From an uncultured Saprospiraceae bacterium (GTDB lineage Bacteria; Bacteroidota; Bacteroidia; Chitinophagales; Saprospiraceae): DNA of 64,000 nucleotides. The notes below the pieces were generated by a model. It was given only the letters and a program-made list of their open reading frames with translations. It was not told where the DNA came from and ran no database searches. This document shows, one piece after another, positions 55,083-64,000 of this stretch; the stretch's first letter is position 1; each line of letters opens with the position of its first letter. A program made the position numbers and the translations under genes. Where the stretch lies: positions 1 through 64,000 of the forward strand of contig CALFUK010000033.1 of NCBI GenBank assembly GCA_937929945.1, written 5' to 3'.

Positions 55083-55446
55083 TTTCTGTCTGTTTGAAAA
55101 TTACATTGTCTTCATTTAGTTACCGATACCTCAAAGGAATGTATACATAAACCGATAGCTTAAATATAAAGTCATGCCTTATGGTGCATACACTTTAGTT
55201 GAACAATGCCCCCACGTTACATCACTCTTCTACTAAAGGGTAGGTGTATGGCCCAGCTCAGGGAGACGTTGACCGACCGTAATTCTAAGATACAGTATTC
55301 TATTGATTTTAGTTTGGTATGACCGTACATCCCTGGTGAGTTGATGTCCTCTGATATAGTGAGTCATACATAGGTATGTGCACATTACTTTCACAGTGGG
55401 GACTCAAGATACCAGTCAATAAGAGGCATACCCTATATCACATCAC
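55083..55446. other. Intergenic stretch between the propeller gene and the icd terminator
   Basis: About 360 bases carrying the minus-strand upstream region of the propeller gene. No gene or RNA recognised. A CATACACTTTA segment near 55190 matches, inverted, the start of the 46-bp repeat at 53801. Confidence 0.4.
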
Positions 55447-55478
55447 AAAAAAAGCCAACTGCAAATAAGCAGTTGGCT
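55447..55478 (-). terminator. Intrinsic terminator of icd
   Basis: On the minus strand a perfect 10-bp stem AGCCAACTGC/GCAGTTGGCT with a 6-base loop is followed by seven T residues. It lies 51 bases after the icd stop. Confidence 0.88.
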
Positions 55479-55529
55479 CCAAAGTTTCATCTGGTTAGGA
55501 TGATGTTTTAAAAAAGGGTAAAGATTATC

Positions 55530-56753
55530 TTACATATTTTTGATGATCTCGTCACCGAATTCTGAGCACTTCAGCTTCGTGGCATCTTTCATCAATCTCT
55601 CAAAATCATAGGTCACTCGCTTGGTTTTGATGGCTCCTTTCAGGCCTTTCTCGATGATCTTACCGACCTTTTTCCAGCCCATGTAGTCAAACATCATCAC
55701 ACCTGAGAGAATGACAGAACTCGGATTCACTTTATCTTGGCCAGCATACTTAGGTGCAGTACCGTGAGTCGCTTCGAAGACGGCTATACCTGTATTGTAG
55801 TTGATATTCGCTCCGGGAGCGATACCGATACCACCGACGATAGCAGCTAGTGCATCTGACACGTAGTCCCCATTGAGGTTAAGCGTAGCGATGACATCAT
55901 ACTCAGCAGGACGCAGGAGGATCTGCTGTAAGAATGCATCAGCGATCACATCCTTCACGATGATTTCACCCTTGCTGTGCTTGATGATCTGCCATGGTCC
56001 TCCGTCCAGGTCTTCGGCACCGTACTGGTCCTTGGCCAGCTGGTAGCCCCACTCTTTGAATTTCCCTTCGGTGAATTTCATGATGTTACCCTTGTGGACT
56101 AAGGTTACAGACTCACGCTTATTCGCGATGGCATATTCTATGGCAGCTTTGACGAGCCTCTCTGTACCTTCTACGGATACGGGCTTCACACCGAGTGATG
56201 CCGTATCGGGAAATCTGATGCCAGTGACACCCATCTCTTCGATCAAAAATGCTTTTACCTTATCATTCTCTGGAGTGCCATGTAGGTACTCGATACCAGC
56301 GTAGATATCCTCTGTATTCTCTCTGAAAATCACCATATCCACCAGTCCTGGCTTCTTGACTGGTGAGGGGACACCTCGGTACCATTTTACAGGTCTGACA
56401 CAGGCGTAGAGGTCTAGTATCTGTCTGATGGCTACATTGAGTGATCTGAATCCTCCGCCGACGGGTGTCGTCAGTGGCCCTTTGATGGCTACGAGGTGCT
56501 CCGCGATGCTATCAGTCGTGACCTTAGGTAGCCATTCGCCTAATTTTTCGTTCGCTTTTTCACCAGCGTATACTTCTTTCCAATGGATCTTTCGGTCTCC
56601 GTCATATGCTTTTTCGACTGCTGCATCGAATACTTTTTGGGCTGCTGCCCAGATATCCGCTCCGATACCATCACCTTCGATAAAGGGGATGATCGGGTCT
56701 TTAGGCACAGTCAGATTTCCTCTTCTGTTTAATGTTATTTTAGTACCACTCAT
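55530..56753 (-). CDS. icd: NADP-dependent isocitrate dehydrogenase
   Basis: Oxidatively decarboxylates isocitrate to 2-oxoglutarate in the TCA cycle. The 407-residue protein is of the homodimeric E. coli type. The substrate loop [13 protein letters not shown] includes the serine that is phosphorylated in enteric bacteria. NADP-specifying residues are present: Lys and Tyr in [12 protein letters not shown] and Tyr and Arg in [17 protein letters not shown] element lies 33 bases upstream on the minus strand. Confidence 0.96.
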   Translation of the reverse strand: MSGTKITLNRRGNLTVPKDPIIPFIEGDGIGADIWAAAQKVFDAAVEKAYDGDRKIHWKEVYAGEKANEKLGEWLPKVTTDSIAEHLVAIKGPLTTPVGGGFRSLNVAIRQILDLYACVRPVKWYRGVPSPVKKPGLVDMVIFRENTEDIYAGIEYLHGTPENDKVKAFLIEEMGVTGIRFPDTASLGVKPVSVEGTERLVKAAIEYAIANKRESVTLVHKGNIMKFTEGKFKEWGYQLAKDQYGAEDLDGGPWQIIKHSKGEIIVKDVIADAFLQQILLRPAEYDVIATLNLNGDYVSDALAAIVGGIGIAPGANINYNTGIAVFEATHGTAPKYAGQDKVNPSSVILSGVMMFDYMGWKKVGKIIEKGLKGAIKTKRVTYDFERLMKDATKLKCSEFGDEIIKNM

Positions 56754-56785
56754 ATGTATTATTTATTGTTATTGATAAGGAGCTG

Positions 56786-56793
56786 CAAAAGTA
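56786..56793 (-). promoter_or_regulatory. -7 element (TAnnTTTG) of icd
   Basis: TACTTTTG read on the minus strand, 32 bases before the icd start. No good TTG is found at -33. Confidence 0.45.
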
Positions 56794-56919
56794 TGAAAAC
56801 AAAAATCATCATTATAGGATAAATAGCCTTATCCATGCGCGAATGCATAAAAAACCATCAATTTTGTGGCCTTTTCGTGCTTATACGGAGGACATATGAC
56901 GATTATAGATAATACTTCT

Positions 56920-56927
56920 TACTTTTG
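56920..56927 (+). promoter_or_regulatory. -7 element (TAnnTTTG) of ruvB
   Basis: TACTTTTG, 15 bases before the ATG at 56943. It overlaps the TTG (56925) at which a longer frame would open, which argues for the ATG as the true start. Confidence 0.5.
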
Positions 56928-56942
56928 TATCTCAATCATCTT

Positions 56943-57965
56943 ATGAATCCGCACTTAGATCCCACGAACGAACCCGCGACACCAGAAGAGCAAAATGTAG
57001 AGCGTGCTCTGCGACCGAAGATGCTGGATGACTTCAGTGGTCAGCCGCAGATCGTGGATAACCTCACAGTGTTTATCCAGGCGGCTAAACTGCGCGGAGA
57101 GGCTTTGGATCATGTCCTACTCCATGGACCTCCAGGGCTGGGTAAGACCACACTCTCGCACATTGTGGCTAACGAATTAGAGACGGGCATCAAGATCACA
57201 TCGGGACCCGTCATCGAGAAGCCAGGCGACTTAGCGGGGCTCTTGACGAATCTGGCAGAGGGCGATGTCCTCTTCATCGATGAGATACACCGGCTGAATA
57301 CCGTGGTCGAAGAATACCTGTATTCTGCTATGGAGGACTATACCATAGACATCATGATCGACTCTGGACCTAATGCACGCAGCATCCAGATCACCATTAA
57401 TCCCTTTACACTGGTGGGAGCCACCACGCGGATGGGACTCTTGACGCCCCCGCTCAGAGCGAGATTCGGGATCACCTGTCATCTTAACTACTATGATGTG
57501 CCGACGCTGAAGTCCATCATCAAGCGAAGTGCGGGCCTGTTAGAAATACCGATAGAGCCAGATGGAGTCACTGAGATCGCCAGGCGGAGCCGAGGGACGC
57601 CGCGGATTGCCAATGCACTACTCAGACGAGTCAGAGACTTTGCCCAGATCAAAGGGAATGGGACGATCGATAAAGCCATCGCAGAGTATGGTCTGGAGGC
57701 GCTGCACGTGGATCAGAATGGACTGGATGAAATGGACAATCGGATCCTGAAGGCTATCATCGAAAAATTCAAAGGTGGACCCGTGGGCATCAAGAATGTC
57801 GGTACGGCTGTGGGAGAAGAGTCAGGCACGATCGAAGAAGTACATGAGCCTTTTCTGATCATGGAGGGCTATATCCAGCGGACGCCCCGCGGGCGCATCG
57901 CGAGCGAAAAAGCCTATCGCCATCTGGGTATTGTGCCGCCACAGGCTACGGGGACTTTATTTTAG
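56943..57965 (+). CDS. ruvB: Holliday junction branch migration ATPase RuvB
   Basis: Hexameric motor that, with RuvA, drives branch migration of Holliday junctions. From ATG 56943 it is 340 residues, the normal length. Walker A is GPPGLGKTT, Walker B DEIHR, sensor region [15 protein letters not shown], and the C-terminal winged helix ends in the family pattern [13 protein letters not shown]. ruvA and ruvC are not adjacent. Confidence 0.97.
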   Translation: MNPHLDPTNEPATPEEQNVERALRPKMLDDFSGQPQIVDNLTVFIQAAKLRGEALDHVLLHGPPGLGKTTLSHIVANELETGIKITSGPVIEKPGDLAGLLTNLAEGDVLFIDEIHRLNTVVEEYLYSAMEDYTIDIMIDSGPNARSIQITINPFTLVGATTRMGLLTPPLRARFGITCHLNYYDVPTLKSIIKRSAGLLEIPIEPDGVTEIARRSRGTPRIANALLRRVRDFAQIKGNGTIDKAIAEYGLEALHVDQNGLDEMDNRILKAIIEKFKGGPVGIKNVGTAVGEESGTIEEVHEPFLIMEGYIQRTPRGRIASEKAYRHLGIVPPQATGTLF

Positions 57966-58075
57966 TCAGTTACAGTGGGCTAATGAAGCTTTAAATTTTT
58001 AATTGAGCTGCAGTTTCGGTCATTCATCTTCGAGCTGCTGCAGAGCTTAACATAAATTCACCAGTCTCTCTTTTC

Positions 58076-59002
58076 TCAATTTCTCCTGATAATCTCATAG
58101 TGAAAGGTAGAATCATCTATGGAGAGGCTCCTGATGAATCCATCTGAGTCATACTCCATTTGATAAATGACATCATGACGGTCATCATCTCCAGAGAAGA
58201 GCAGGCTGATTTCAGATGGTTTGTTGAGCTCGTTTTTGTACTTGAATGCGTGTGTTATATTATCATGTCGTTGACCATGTTCATCAATTGAAATATCTTC
58301 CATTTTCTCTAATCTATTTGTGTGATCATAGCTGTAAATTCTGGTCGAGCTAAGCTTGAGTTCAGTAGAGTCTATCGGTGCTGGTCCCATGATAGAGTAT
58401 TGCTGCCTTGATGTTAACTGACCCTCTGCGCTGTAGTTGTAGATTAATTGGTTAATTGATTCGATCGGATATTCTTTATCATGAGTCTTGTAGCGCAGCA
58501 CTTTGCTTTGGATGAGATGTTGATCAAATGTCTTTATAAGCTGGTAATCATTTAATCGATGTCCAGATGCACTTGGTCTGCTCCAACTTTCTATCACTGT
58601 CTGATTGTCTCGGTAATTGTATTGTATTTGAATGATGATTTTTTCATCATTGATGAGTTGCTCTTTTAGGATGTGATCTAAGCGCCCTTCTTCATCGTAG
58701 AAATATGAGAATTCCTCCTGTGTGATCTTTGGTATGTGAGTTTCTGCATCGCCTACATAAACTCTCCAGCCGACTGACCTGTAGTCACTCTCGGTCTTCA
58801 GTCTTCCTGATTGATCAAAGATCCATCTACGCAATACAGCGGCATCATCATCCCGTTCTGTTAGCATCTTGATATCGAATGTAGAGCTGTTATCGAATAT
58901 ATCCCCTAAGAGAATTTCATCTAAACCAATAAGACTTTTTTGAGCTGTCAGCTGCGAAAATGCGATTAGACAAGAAGCTATTATGATCAGGCAGTTGGAC
59001 AT
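58076..59002 (-). CDS. Secreted protein with RHS/YD-like strands, unknown
   Basis: A 308-residue protein with a signal peptide ending near SQLTAQ. The mature part is made of repeated short strands of the kind FYDEEGRLDHI, YNYSAEGQLTSR and YSYDHTNRLEKM, similar to YD repeats but too few to form a full RHS shell. It ends in a basic tail. Function unknown. The gene stands alone, 60 bases before the Dabb gene in the same orientation. Confidence 0.65.
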   Translation of the reverse strand: MSNCLIIIASCLIAFSQLTAQKSLIGLDEILLGDIFDNSSTFDIKMLTERDDDAAVLRRWIFDQSGRLKTESDYRSVGWRVYVGDAETHIPKITQEEFSYFYDEEGRLDHILKEQLINDEKIIIQIQYNYRDNQTVIESWSRPSASGHRLNDYQLIKTFDQHLIQSKVLRYKTHDKEYPIESINQLIYNYSAEGQLTSRQQYSIMGPAPIDSTELKLSSTRIYSYDHTNRLEKMEDISIDEHGQRHDNITHAFKYKNELNKPSEISLLFSGDDDRHDVIYQMEYDSDGFIRSLSIDDSTFHYEIIRRN

Positions 59003-59063
59003 TTGAATCAGATTTGGTCAATGCTATGAATATCGTGAAGCTACACATAGAGCTCGCTGTAGA

Positions 59064-59489
59064 TCAATTCCAAAAGTCCAGCACCAAGACATCATCCAGA
59101 TGTGGCTTCAGCACTTCCACGAATGCCAGATGAGCAGGGTGGGGGAGGTACACAGCGCGATCCGCCTCACTGTCAAAAGTCACTAGAAAGCAATGTGTAA
59201 ATCCTTTGTCAAGTCCCTCGGGGCTGTTGTTGATGCCCCATTCATAATCACTGATTTCTTTGATCTGACCAGGCAGCTTACTGAAGGCTTGCTCCACCGT
59301 TTTGATGTCAGCATCAGTAGCGCTTTCTTTGAATTTGAAGATGACGACGTGCCTGAGCTGTTTGGTTTCAGTCATGTTTTTGGCCATTGTAGCTTGATCA
59401 TCTGACATCACTTTGTTCGCTTTTGGACTGCATCCGATGCAGATCAGAGTGAGCAATAGACTATAGCACAGGGTCTTTAATGGAGTCAT
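59064..59489 (-). CDS. Dabb (stress-responsive A/B barrel) lipoprotein
   Basis: A 141-residue protein with a lipoprotein signal (LICIGC). Residues 45-141 match the dimeric alpha/beta barrel family: LRHVVIFKFKESAT, then FTHCFLVTFDSEADRAVY and the closing DVLVLDFW. The family includes small-molecule-binding and enzyme-like members; its role here is unknown. It is four bases behind the DUF3467 gene. Confidence 0.85.
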   Translation of the reverse strand: MTPLKTLCYSLLLTLICIGCSPKANKVMSDDQATMAKNMTETKQLRHVVIFKFKESATDADIKTVEQAFSKLPGQIKEISDYEWGINNSPEGLDKGFTHCFLVTFDSEADRAVYLPHPAHLAFVEVLKPHLDDVLVLDFWN

Positions 59490-59492
59490 GGA

Positions 59493-59807
59493 TCAGGCTT
59501 GAGCGGTAGGCGTGAAATTCATCGGTGGTAGCTTCGGCTGCTTCTGCGCTTGGATCGGTCCGTTTTGAGCTTCGTATTTTTTGATGTTATCATTGAGAGC
59601 GCCCATCAGTCGCTTAGCATGTTGGGGAGTCAGGATGATTCTGGACTTCACTTTTGCCTTTGGGACATTGGGGACTAGCCTGACAAAATCCACGATGAAT
59701 TCTGAGTTGGAGTGGGAGATGATCGCTAGATTGGAGTATACGCCTTCTGAGACTTCTTCGCTTAGCTCTATGTTGATCTGATTTTTCTTTTTCTTTTCTT
59801 CTGCCAT
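59493..59807 (-). CDS. DUF3467 protein
   Basis: A 104-residue cytoplasmic protein. After a lysine-rich start it has INIELSEEVSEGVYSNLAIISHS..EFIVDFV and TPQHAKRLMGALNDNI, the two conserved parts of DUF3467, followed by a disordered Gln/Pro tail. Family function is unknown. It is co-transcribed with the Dabb gene. Confidence 0.88.
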   Translation of the reverse strand: MAEEKKKKNQINIELSEEVSEGVYSNLAIISHSNSEFIVDFVRLVPNVPKAKVKSRIILTPQHAKRLMGALNDNIKKYEAQNGPIQAQKQPKLPPMNFTPTAQA

Positions 59808-59876
59808 TTGCCTAAGTTTATTCTGCGAGTGCAGTTTCTATGAGTAATGCCACAAAGATAATTAAATCAAAGCCCC

Positions 59877-60692
59877 ATGTCAGCATCAGACCAGAATAGT
59901 ACGTATTTCGATATGAATCGGACACTATGGAATGCCCGCACTGCAGTCCACCTGCAGTCTGATTTTTATAATAATGAATCGTTTCTTCAGGGGCGCAATA
60001 CGCTCACTGAGCCTGAGATGGCCCACTTAGGAGATGTGCAGGGCAAGTCCATCATCCATCTACAGTGCCACTTTGGGCAGGACAGCCTCTCACTGGCCAG
60101 AATGGGTGCGCAGGTCACCGGCATCGATCTATCAGATGCTGCCATAGCACAGGCCAAAGCCATGAATGATCAGCTGGGGCTGAATGCAGAATTCGTCTGC
60201 TGCAATGTACTGGATACACTTCAGCATGTCTCTGATACTTATGACATCGTCTTCGTGACCTACGGAGCTACCTGCTGGCTACCTGATCTGAAGCCTTGGG
60301 CTCACATCGTGTCGCAGCTGCTGCGGCCTGGTGGTTACCTGTACTTCTGTGAGTTTCACCCCACGTTCTACATGATAGACGACAGGCAGCAAAAGATCGG
60401 CTACCCCTACTTCAATCAGGGGGTGCAGATAGAAACGCATGACAGCACCTATACCGATGGAGAGTTGACTCATGGTTTGAAAGAGGCATTCTGGAATCAC
60501 TCCATAAGCGACATCATCAGTCCGCTGCTGCAAGAAGGGCTGAGACTGGACTCCCTAAGAGAGTTTGACTACTCTCCTTATAGCTGCTTTGAGAATATGG
60601 TAGAAATCCAGAAGGGAAAGTACGTACTGGAAGTCAATGGCTTCAGACCGCCTCATCTGCTTCAGCTGAAGGTCTCTAAACCGGAGAGTTGA
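59877..60692 (+). CDS. Class I SAM-dependent methyltransferase
   Basis: A 271-residue methyltransferase with the SAM motif IIHLQCHFGQDS, acidic end of motif II (TGIDLS) and motif IV-like FVTYGATCWLPDLK. The HF-G-D-S version of motif I and the N-terminal WNARTAVH are shared by a group of uncharacterised small-molecule methyltransferases. Substrate unknown. It is divergent from the DUF3467 gene. Confidence 0.86.
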   Translation: MSASDQNSTYFDMNRTLWNARTAVHLQSDFYNNESFLQGRNTLTEPEMAHLGDVQGKSIIHLQCHFGQDSLSLARMGAQVTGIDLSDAAIAQAKAMNDQLGLNAEFVCCNVLDTLQHVSDTYDIVFVTYGATCWLPDLKPWAHIVSQLLRPGGYLYFCEFHPTFYMIDDRQQKIGYPYFNQGVQIETHDSTYTDGELTHGLKEAFWNHSISDIISPLLQEGLRLDSLREFDYSPYSCFENMVEIQKGKYVLEVNGFRPPHLLQLKVSKPES

Positions 60693-61001
60693 TCGTGTAC
60701 GACGCTGATTCAGGTCGCCTTTTTACGATATACATTTCTTTTCCAGTAAGACTTCTAAAATAGCTTCAAATTTTTCAAAGTGCAAATATCAATAGTGCTG
60801 TGAGTGAGGCACAATTTTTTTAAACGAGGACATCTTACGTTTTTGGTTGCATACAGTAGGGGTGGTAGGTATTACACATATTGCTTTAATTAATCATATG
60901 TATAACATTGATATTCAATAATATTTTCTTAGTATTGCGTAAGATTTGATTGGTTTTATACTGAACACCCCAAACAATCAAGTCGTACAAAACGAAAACC
61001 G
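60693..61001. other. AT-rich intergenic leader
   Basis: About 310 bases with a poly-T run near 60828 and no gene. It resembles a long upstream region for the short frame at 61002, but no clear promoter was found. Confidence 0.35.
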
Positions 61002-61271
61002 ATGCAAAGAAAACTACAACACAGTTTTTCCCCCAGCTCTGTGTCTATAGCTAATGCGCCCATAGCGAAAAGCTATTTTTCAGAGAGCTTTTTATTATGT
61101 TTCCTGATTGTCATGGGCGTCCTTGGCTTCTTCTGTATACATGAGAGCCTCAGCGCATCTCATATTAGTATGCATAAGCCGACGAGATCGCACTTGAGCC
61201 TGACATCTTCATCTTCAGCAATATGTCAGCCCTATGGTCACTTGATCTCTTATACTCAAAGCCTAGAGTAG
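61002..61271 (+). CDS. Short frame with signal-anchor segment, possibly a truncated surface protein
   Basis: An 89-residue frame with a polar N-terminus, a hydrophobic segment at about residues 30-47 ending near LSAS, and a Ser/Thr-rich tail. The long N-region before the hydrophobic stretch resembles signal peptides of large secreted proteins in this lineage. It stops just before the 161-bp repeat array, so it may be the remaining 5' end of a larger gene. Its reality is uncertain. Confidence 0.3.
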   Translation: MQRKLQHSFSPSSVSIANAPIAKSYFSESFLLCFLIVMGVLGFFCIHESLSASHISMHKPTRSHLSLTSSSSAICQPYGHLISYTQSLE

Positions 61272-61305
61272 CTAAGAAATCCATAAAGGTTCTTATCAGC
61301 CTCCC

Positions 61306-61894
61306 ATCACCGGGATTGCTAAGCCCGCTAGGGATTGGTAAGCCGTCCACTAGTGAAATACATGGCAAGCCCACGCGCATGTGATGCTACTGCCTGGGCT
61401 CAGCTCAGCGATCTCTAACGAGCTCACCGATCTCAGCGCCCCTTTAGTCATCAGTTACGAGACCCCATCACTGGGATTGCTAAGCCCGCTAGGGATTGGA
61501 AAGCCATCCATTAGTGAAGTACATGGCATGCCCACGCGCATGTGATGCTACTGCCTGGGTTCAACTCAGCGATCTCTAACGAGCTCACCGATCTCAGCGC
61601 CCCTTCAGTCATCAGTTACGAGACCTCATCACTGGGATTGCTAAGCCCGCTAGGGATTGGAAAGCCATCCATTAGTGAAATACATGGCAAGCCCACGCGC
61701 ATGTAAAGCTATTGCCAAGGCTCAGCTCAGCGATCTCTAACGAGCTCACCGATCTCAGCGCCCCTTCAGTCATCAGTTGCGAGACCCCATCACTGGGATT
61801 GCTACGCCCGCTGGATTGGTAAGCCATCCATTAGTGAATTACATTGCAAGCCCACGCGCATGTGATGCTACTGCCTGAGCTCAGCTCAGCGATC
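61306..61894. repeat. Tandem array of 161-bp repeats (three full and one partial)
   Basis: Units begin at 61306, 61467, 61628 and 61789, each with GGGATTGCTAAGCCCGCTAG near its start, ACGCGCATGT in the middle and ATCTCTAACGAGCTCACCG towards its end. The period is exactly 161; the last unit is truncated at about 61894 and has a 2-base deletion. Because 161 is not a multiple of three and stops occur, the array is not coding. It has no spacers, so it is not CRISPR. It is clearly richer in G and C than its flanks. Confidence 0.93.
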
Positions 61895-61978
61895 ATAAGT
61901 CAAGACACCATACAGGAATAAGCACTTTTCGCAACGAAGGTTTTGACTATTTCATGAAAATCTCTATCTTCATCAGAC

Positions 61979-62194
61979 ATGGGGACCCTTAGATCAATTA
62001 TAGAAAAGTATTCATTTGGTGTATGTAGCTATCTTGGTGCCAAGATGGGACTGCAGTCATCACGGGTAAGACTCTACTTCATATACACCAGCTTCGTCAC
62101 GCTGGGCTCTCCCATCATCATCTACTTAGTCGTGGCTTTCTGGCTCAATATCAAGAGCTACATCAAGCGGAATGGCAGCTTGCTCTTCGATTAG
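61979..62194 (+). CDS. PspC domain small membrane protein
   Basis: A 71-residue protein with the PspC pattern: FGVCSYLGAKMGLQSSRVRLYFIY followed by a transmembrane helix (about 43-58) and a basic end; the segment is shown with its usual spacing. PspC proteins sense envelope stress, but no other phage-shock genes are present. It converges with the DUF4159 gene, three bases away. Confidence 0.82.
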   Translation: MGTLRSIIEKYSFGVCSYLGAKMGLQSSRVRLYFIYTSFVTLGSPIIIYLVVAFWLNIKSYIKRNGSLLFD

Positions 62195-62197
62195 GAA

Positions 62198-62860
62198 TTA
62201 AAATTCAAAAACATACTGTAACATATTAGCGCCCATTCGGAGTGCTGCGAGTCTGATCTCTGGGGGGTCTTTATGGACTTCTTCATCTTCCCAGCCGTCT
62301 CCCAGATCACTTTCGTAGGAGTAGTAACAGATTAATCGGCCTTCGAAGATCAGGCCCAGACCTTGAGCCGCTTTCTCATCGTGCTTATGGATCTTCGGCA
62401 GGCCTTTTTCAAATTTGAATTTCTGATGATAGATCTCATGAGAGAAGGGCAGCTCTACGAATTCTAATTCTGGAAATACCTTCTTCATAGCTGGCCTGAC
62501 GTAGGGGTCCATGCCATAGTTATCATCGATGTGCAGGAAGCCACCAGCTAGCAGATATTGCCGCAGATTTTCAGCATCTCGATCGGAGAAGACCACATTA
62601 CCGTGCCCTGTCATGTGCAGAAAGGGATAATTGAATATATCGACACTGCCGACCTCTACGGTCTCGTATTCATTGGAGAAGTTGGTGCCAAACTGGCTAT
62701 TGCAGAATAAAGCCAGATTCTTCAGTGCTGTCGGATTAGAGTACCAGTCACCACCACCGCTGTATTTTAGCAGGGCCAGCTGGAGTGTCGGCTTAGGTGC
62801 CGCGAAGGCTGATCCGATCATCACCGTGACTAAGAGTATGTATTTTAGGTATTTCATCAT
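62198..62860 (-). CDS. DUF4159 secreted protein
   Basis: A 220-residue protein with signal peptide ending near SAFAA. The family patterns YSGGGDWYSNP, MTGHGNVVFSD, LLAGGFLHIDDNYG and FSHEIYH are present. DUF4159 has a glutamine-amidotransferase-like or ThuA-like fold and often occurs in gene clusters with MoxR ATPases; here it stands next to rsmE. Function unknown. Confidence 0.88.
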   Translation of the reverse strand: MMKYLKYILLVTVMIGSAFAAPKPTLQLALLKYSGGGDWYSNPTALKNLALFCNSQFGTNFSNEYETVEVGSVDIFNYPFLHMTGHGNVVFSDRDAENLRQYLLAGGFLHIDDNYGMDPYVRPAMKKVFPELEFVELPFSHEIYHQKFKFEKGLPKIHKHDEKAAQGLGLIFEGRLICYYSYESDLGDGWEDEEVHKDPPEIRLAALRMGANMLQYVFEF

Positions 62861-62891
62861 AGGGACTAACGTATAAAAGTGTCGTTTCTGT

Positions 62892-63596
62892 TCATTTTAG
62901 CGATCGATTCACAGAATTAAATATGCTGCAGGCCATGATGCCAGCAGTCTCCGTGCGCAGGCGGTAGGGGCTCAGCCCTACAATGGGGAGTTTCAGCTCT
63001 TTGATTTGGCTCATCTCCTTGGAGGAAAAGTCACCTTCTGGACCGATCAAGATGTTGTAGCTTCCGTCTTTATGCAGCTGGTCCGCCAGATGAATTTGTT
63101 CTGGCTGGTAGTGCGCCACCAGCGTATTTTCGGGTGTAGCTTCGTCCAGAATCTCTTGTAAAGGCCTCAGCTCATCCAGCGTGGGGAAGTGATACTTTAG
63201 AGACTGGGTAGCAGCCGAGATCACCTTCTTTCGGCAGCGCTCCGCATTGAAGTGCTTTCGCTCAGAGTGATCGCAGATGAGTGGCGTGACCCGCTCGATG
63301 CCCATCTCCACTGCCTTCTCCAGAAACCACTCAAAGCGGCTCATATTTTTCGTAAGCGCCATCGCGATGTGTAGACGAGGGATGCGCTGAGTGATTGCTT
63401 CTTTTTTCATGATCTGGAGGACCGCTTCTCGCTTGCTGATGGACTGGATCTGGCACTCGTAGCTCATACCATGGCCATCAGTCATCTGTATGTGGTCACC
63501 CTGCTGCACTCTCAGCACCTTAGTGGCGTGCCTCAGCTCGTCACCGCTCAGAATGGCCGTATCACCAGCTATATCTGTGATGTGAAATAGGATCAT
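62892..63596 (-). CDS. rsmE: 16S rRNA (uracil-1498-N3)-methyltransferase
   Basis: Methylates U1498 of 16S rRNA using SAM. The 234-residue protein has the N-terminal PUA-like domain (1-70) and the SPOUT methyltransferase domain with the deep knot segments ILIGPEGDFSSKE and GLSPYRLRTETAGI. Length is normal. It lies 32 bases upstream of the DUF4159 gene in the same direction. Confidence 0.95.
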   Translation of the reverse strand: MILFHITDIAGDTAILSGDELRHATKVLRVQQGDHIQMTDGHGMSYECQIQSISKREAVLQIMKKEAITQRIPRLHIAMALTKNMSRFEWFLEKAVEMGIERVTPLICDHSERKHFNAERCRKKVISAATQSLKYHFPTLDELRPLQEILDEATPENTLVAHYQPEQIHLADQLHKDGSYNILIGPEGDFSSKEMSQIKELKLPIVGLSPYRLRTETAGIMACSIFNSVNRSLK

Positions 63597-63602
63597 GGTT
63601 TT

Positions 63603-63802
63603 ATATGTTTAAATTTCAGGGCAAAATGCCAATCTGTAACTAACTAAGTTTACTCATCCACTTGGGTGTCTTAGTTATCTAAGTCATAGACGTTTCATAT
63701 GTTTAAATTTCAGGGCGAAATGCCGATCAGCATATAACTAAGTTTACTCATCCACTTGGGTGTCTTACCTATCTACGTCATAGACGTTTCCTATGTTTAA
63801 AT
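63603..63802. repeat. Tandem 94-bp repeat (two copies and a 12-bp stub)
   Basis: Copies begin at 63603 and 63697, with a stub at 63791. Each contains TATGTTTAAATTTCAGGGC and ACTCATCCACTTGGGTGTC. A few substitutions separate the two copies. No reading frame continues through it. Confidence 0.85.
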
Positions 63803-64000
63803 TTTATGAATATCCGCATAATTGCCAGTAAGTATAAACCCTTGTATTCCCCTTGAAAAGGGGAACTTTAGCTCACTTTATGAGGAGATTTTGGATTAAC
63901 ATTTTGCTTCTCAATGCCAAAATATAAAGTCTCCCTTTCTAAGGAAGATACAGAGGGTTCAGAATTTCAATACGTGGTAATTTAAGGGACATTCATTTTA
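63803..64000. other. Gene-free right end with a short hairpin
   Basis: The last 200 bases hold no supported gene. TCCCCTTGAAAAGGGGA at about 63848-63864 forms a short hairpin similar in core to the one at 53707-53747. Confidence 0.4.

Noticed and set aside
61165-61380. 71-codon minus-strand frame at the edge of the repeats
   Set aside because: It runs into the first repeat unit and has no recognisable domain.
61306-61894. Repeat array considered as CRISPR
   Set aside because: Units are 161 bp, contiguous and without unique spacers; no cas genes are present.
1-64000. tRNA and rRNA genes
   Set aside because: No T-arm GTTCGANTC pattern with matching stems and no rRNA segment was seen in the intergenic regions read by eye; a tRNA search program would settle this.

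Overview
The window reads as chromosome of a marine member of the Bacteroidota, most likely of the Saprospiria type. The evidence is the lineage-typical TAnnTTTG promoter elements, PorP/SprF proteins and C-terminal type A sorting domains of the type IX secretion system (T9SS), SusC/SusD proteins, a GSCFA protein, a bactofilin next to AtpZ, and a four-cysteine-free ribosomal protein L32. The alginate locus and a vanadium haloperoxidase point to life near algae. No tRNA, rRNA or CRISPR array was recognised.

Layout. 1-12.5 kb is mostly core metabolism: superoxide dismutase, fumC, a secreted metalloprotease, a DUF177-rpmF-ridA-trpS-FAH-metK block, a HEAT-cyclophilin lipoprotein and gcvT. 12.6-18 kb holds a GbsR/MarR regulator, an amidohydrolase facing a GSCFA protein, and a two-gene unit of an unknown protein plus an HtrA-like protease with a zinc ribbon and a YbjN-like tail. 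18-22.4 kb has two tandem porP genes, bactofilin, atpZ, a methyltransferase and a stand-alone Pycsar-effector-like membrane protein. 22.5-28.4 kb has lpxD, hemC, a catalytically degenerate exonuclease homologue, hemD, recN and an acyltransferase. 29-33.5 kb has a secreted M43 protease, a START protein, a probable type II restriction-modification pair and a Pmp3-like peptide. 33.7-38.9 kb has dnaA, a split 5'-nucleotidase, an IscA-type protein and a T9SS cargo protein.

39-54 kb is the accessory heart of the window. A vanadium haloperoxidase is followed by a broken IS21-type transposase gene and then an alginate utilisation locus, all on the + strand: FadR-type regulator, SusC, SusD, an unusual Nramp-fold transporter, a lipoprotein with two PL7 alginate lyase domains, KdgF, a hexuronate-type MFS transporter and an SDR reductase. 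The inferred flow is cleavage of alginate at the cell surface, oligomer import by SusCD, further cleavage to unsaturated monomer, KdgF-assisted conversion to DEH, and reduction by the SDR. No exolytic PL17 or PL6 lyase, KDG kinase or KDPG aldolase is present, so these must lie elsewhere. A decayed second SDR, a large hairpin and a 46-bp direct repeat mark the right edge.

54-64 kb returns to a propeller lipoprotein, icd, ruvB, small conserved proteins, a methyltransferase, a non-coding array of 161-bp tandem repeats, PspC, DUF4159 and rsmE, ending in a 94-bp tandem repeat.
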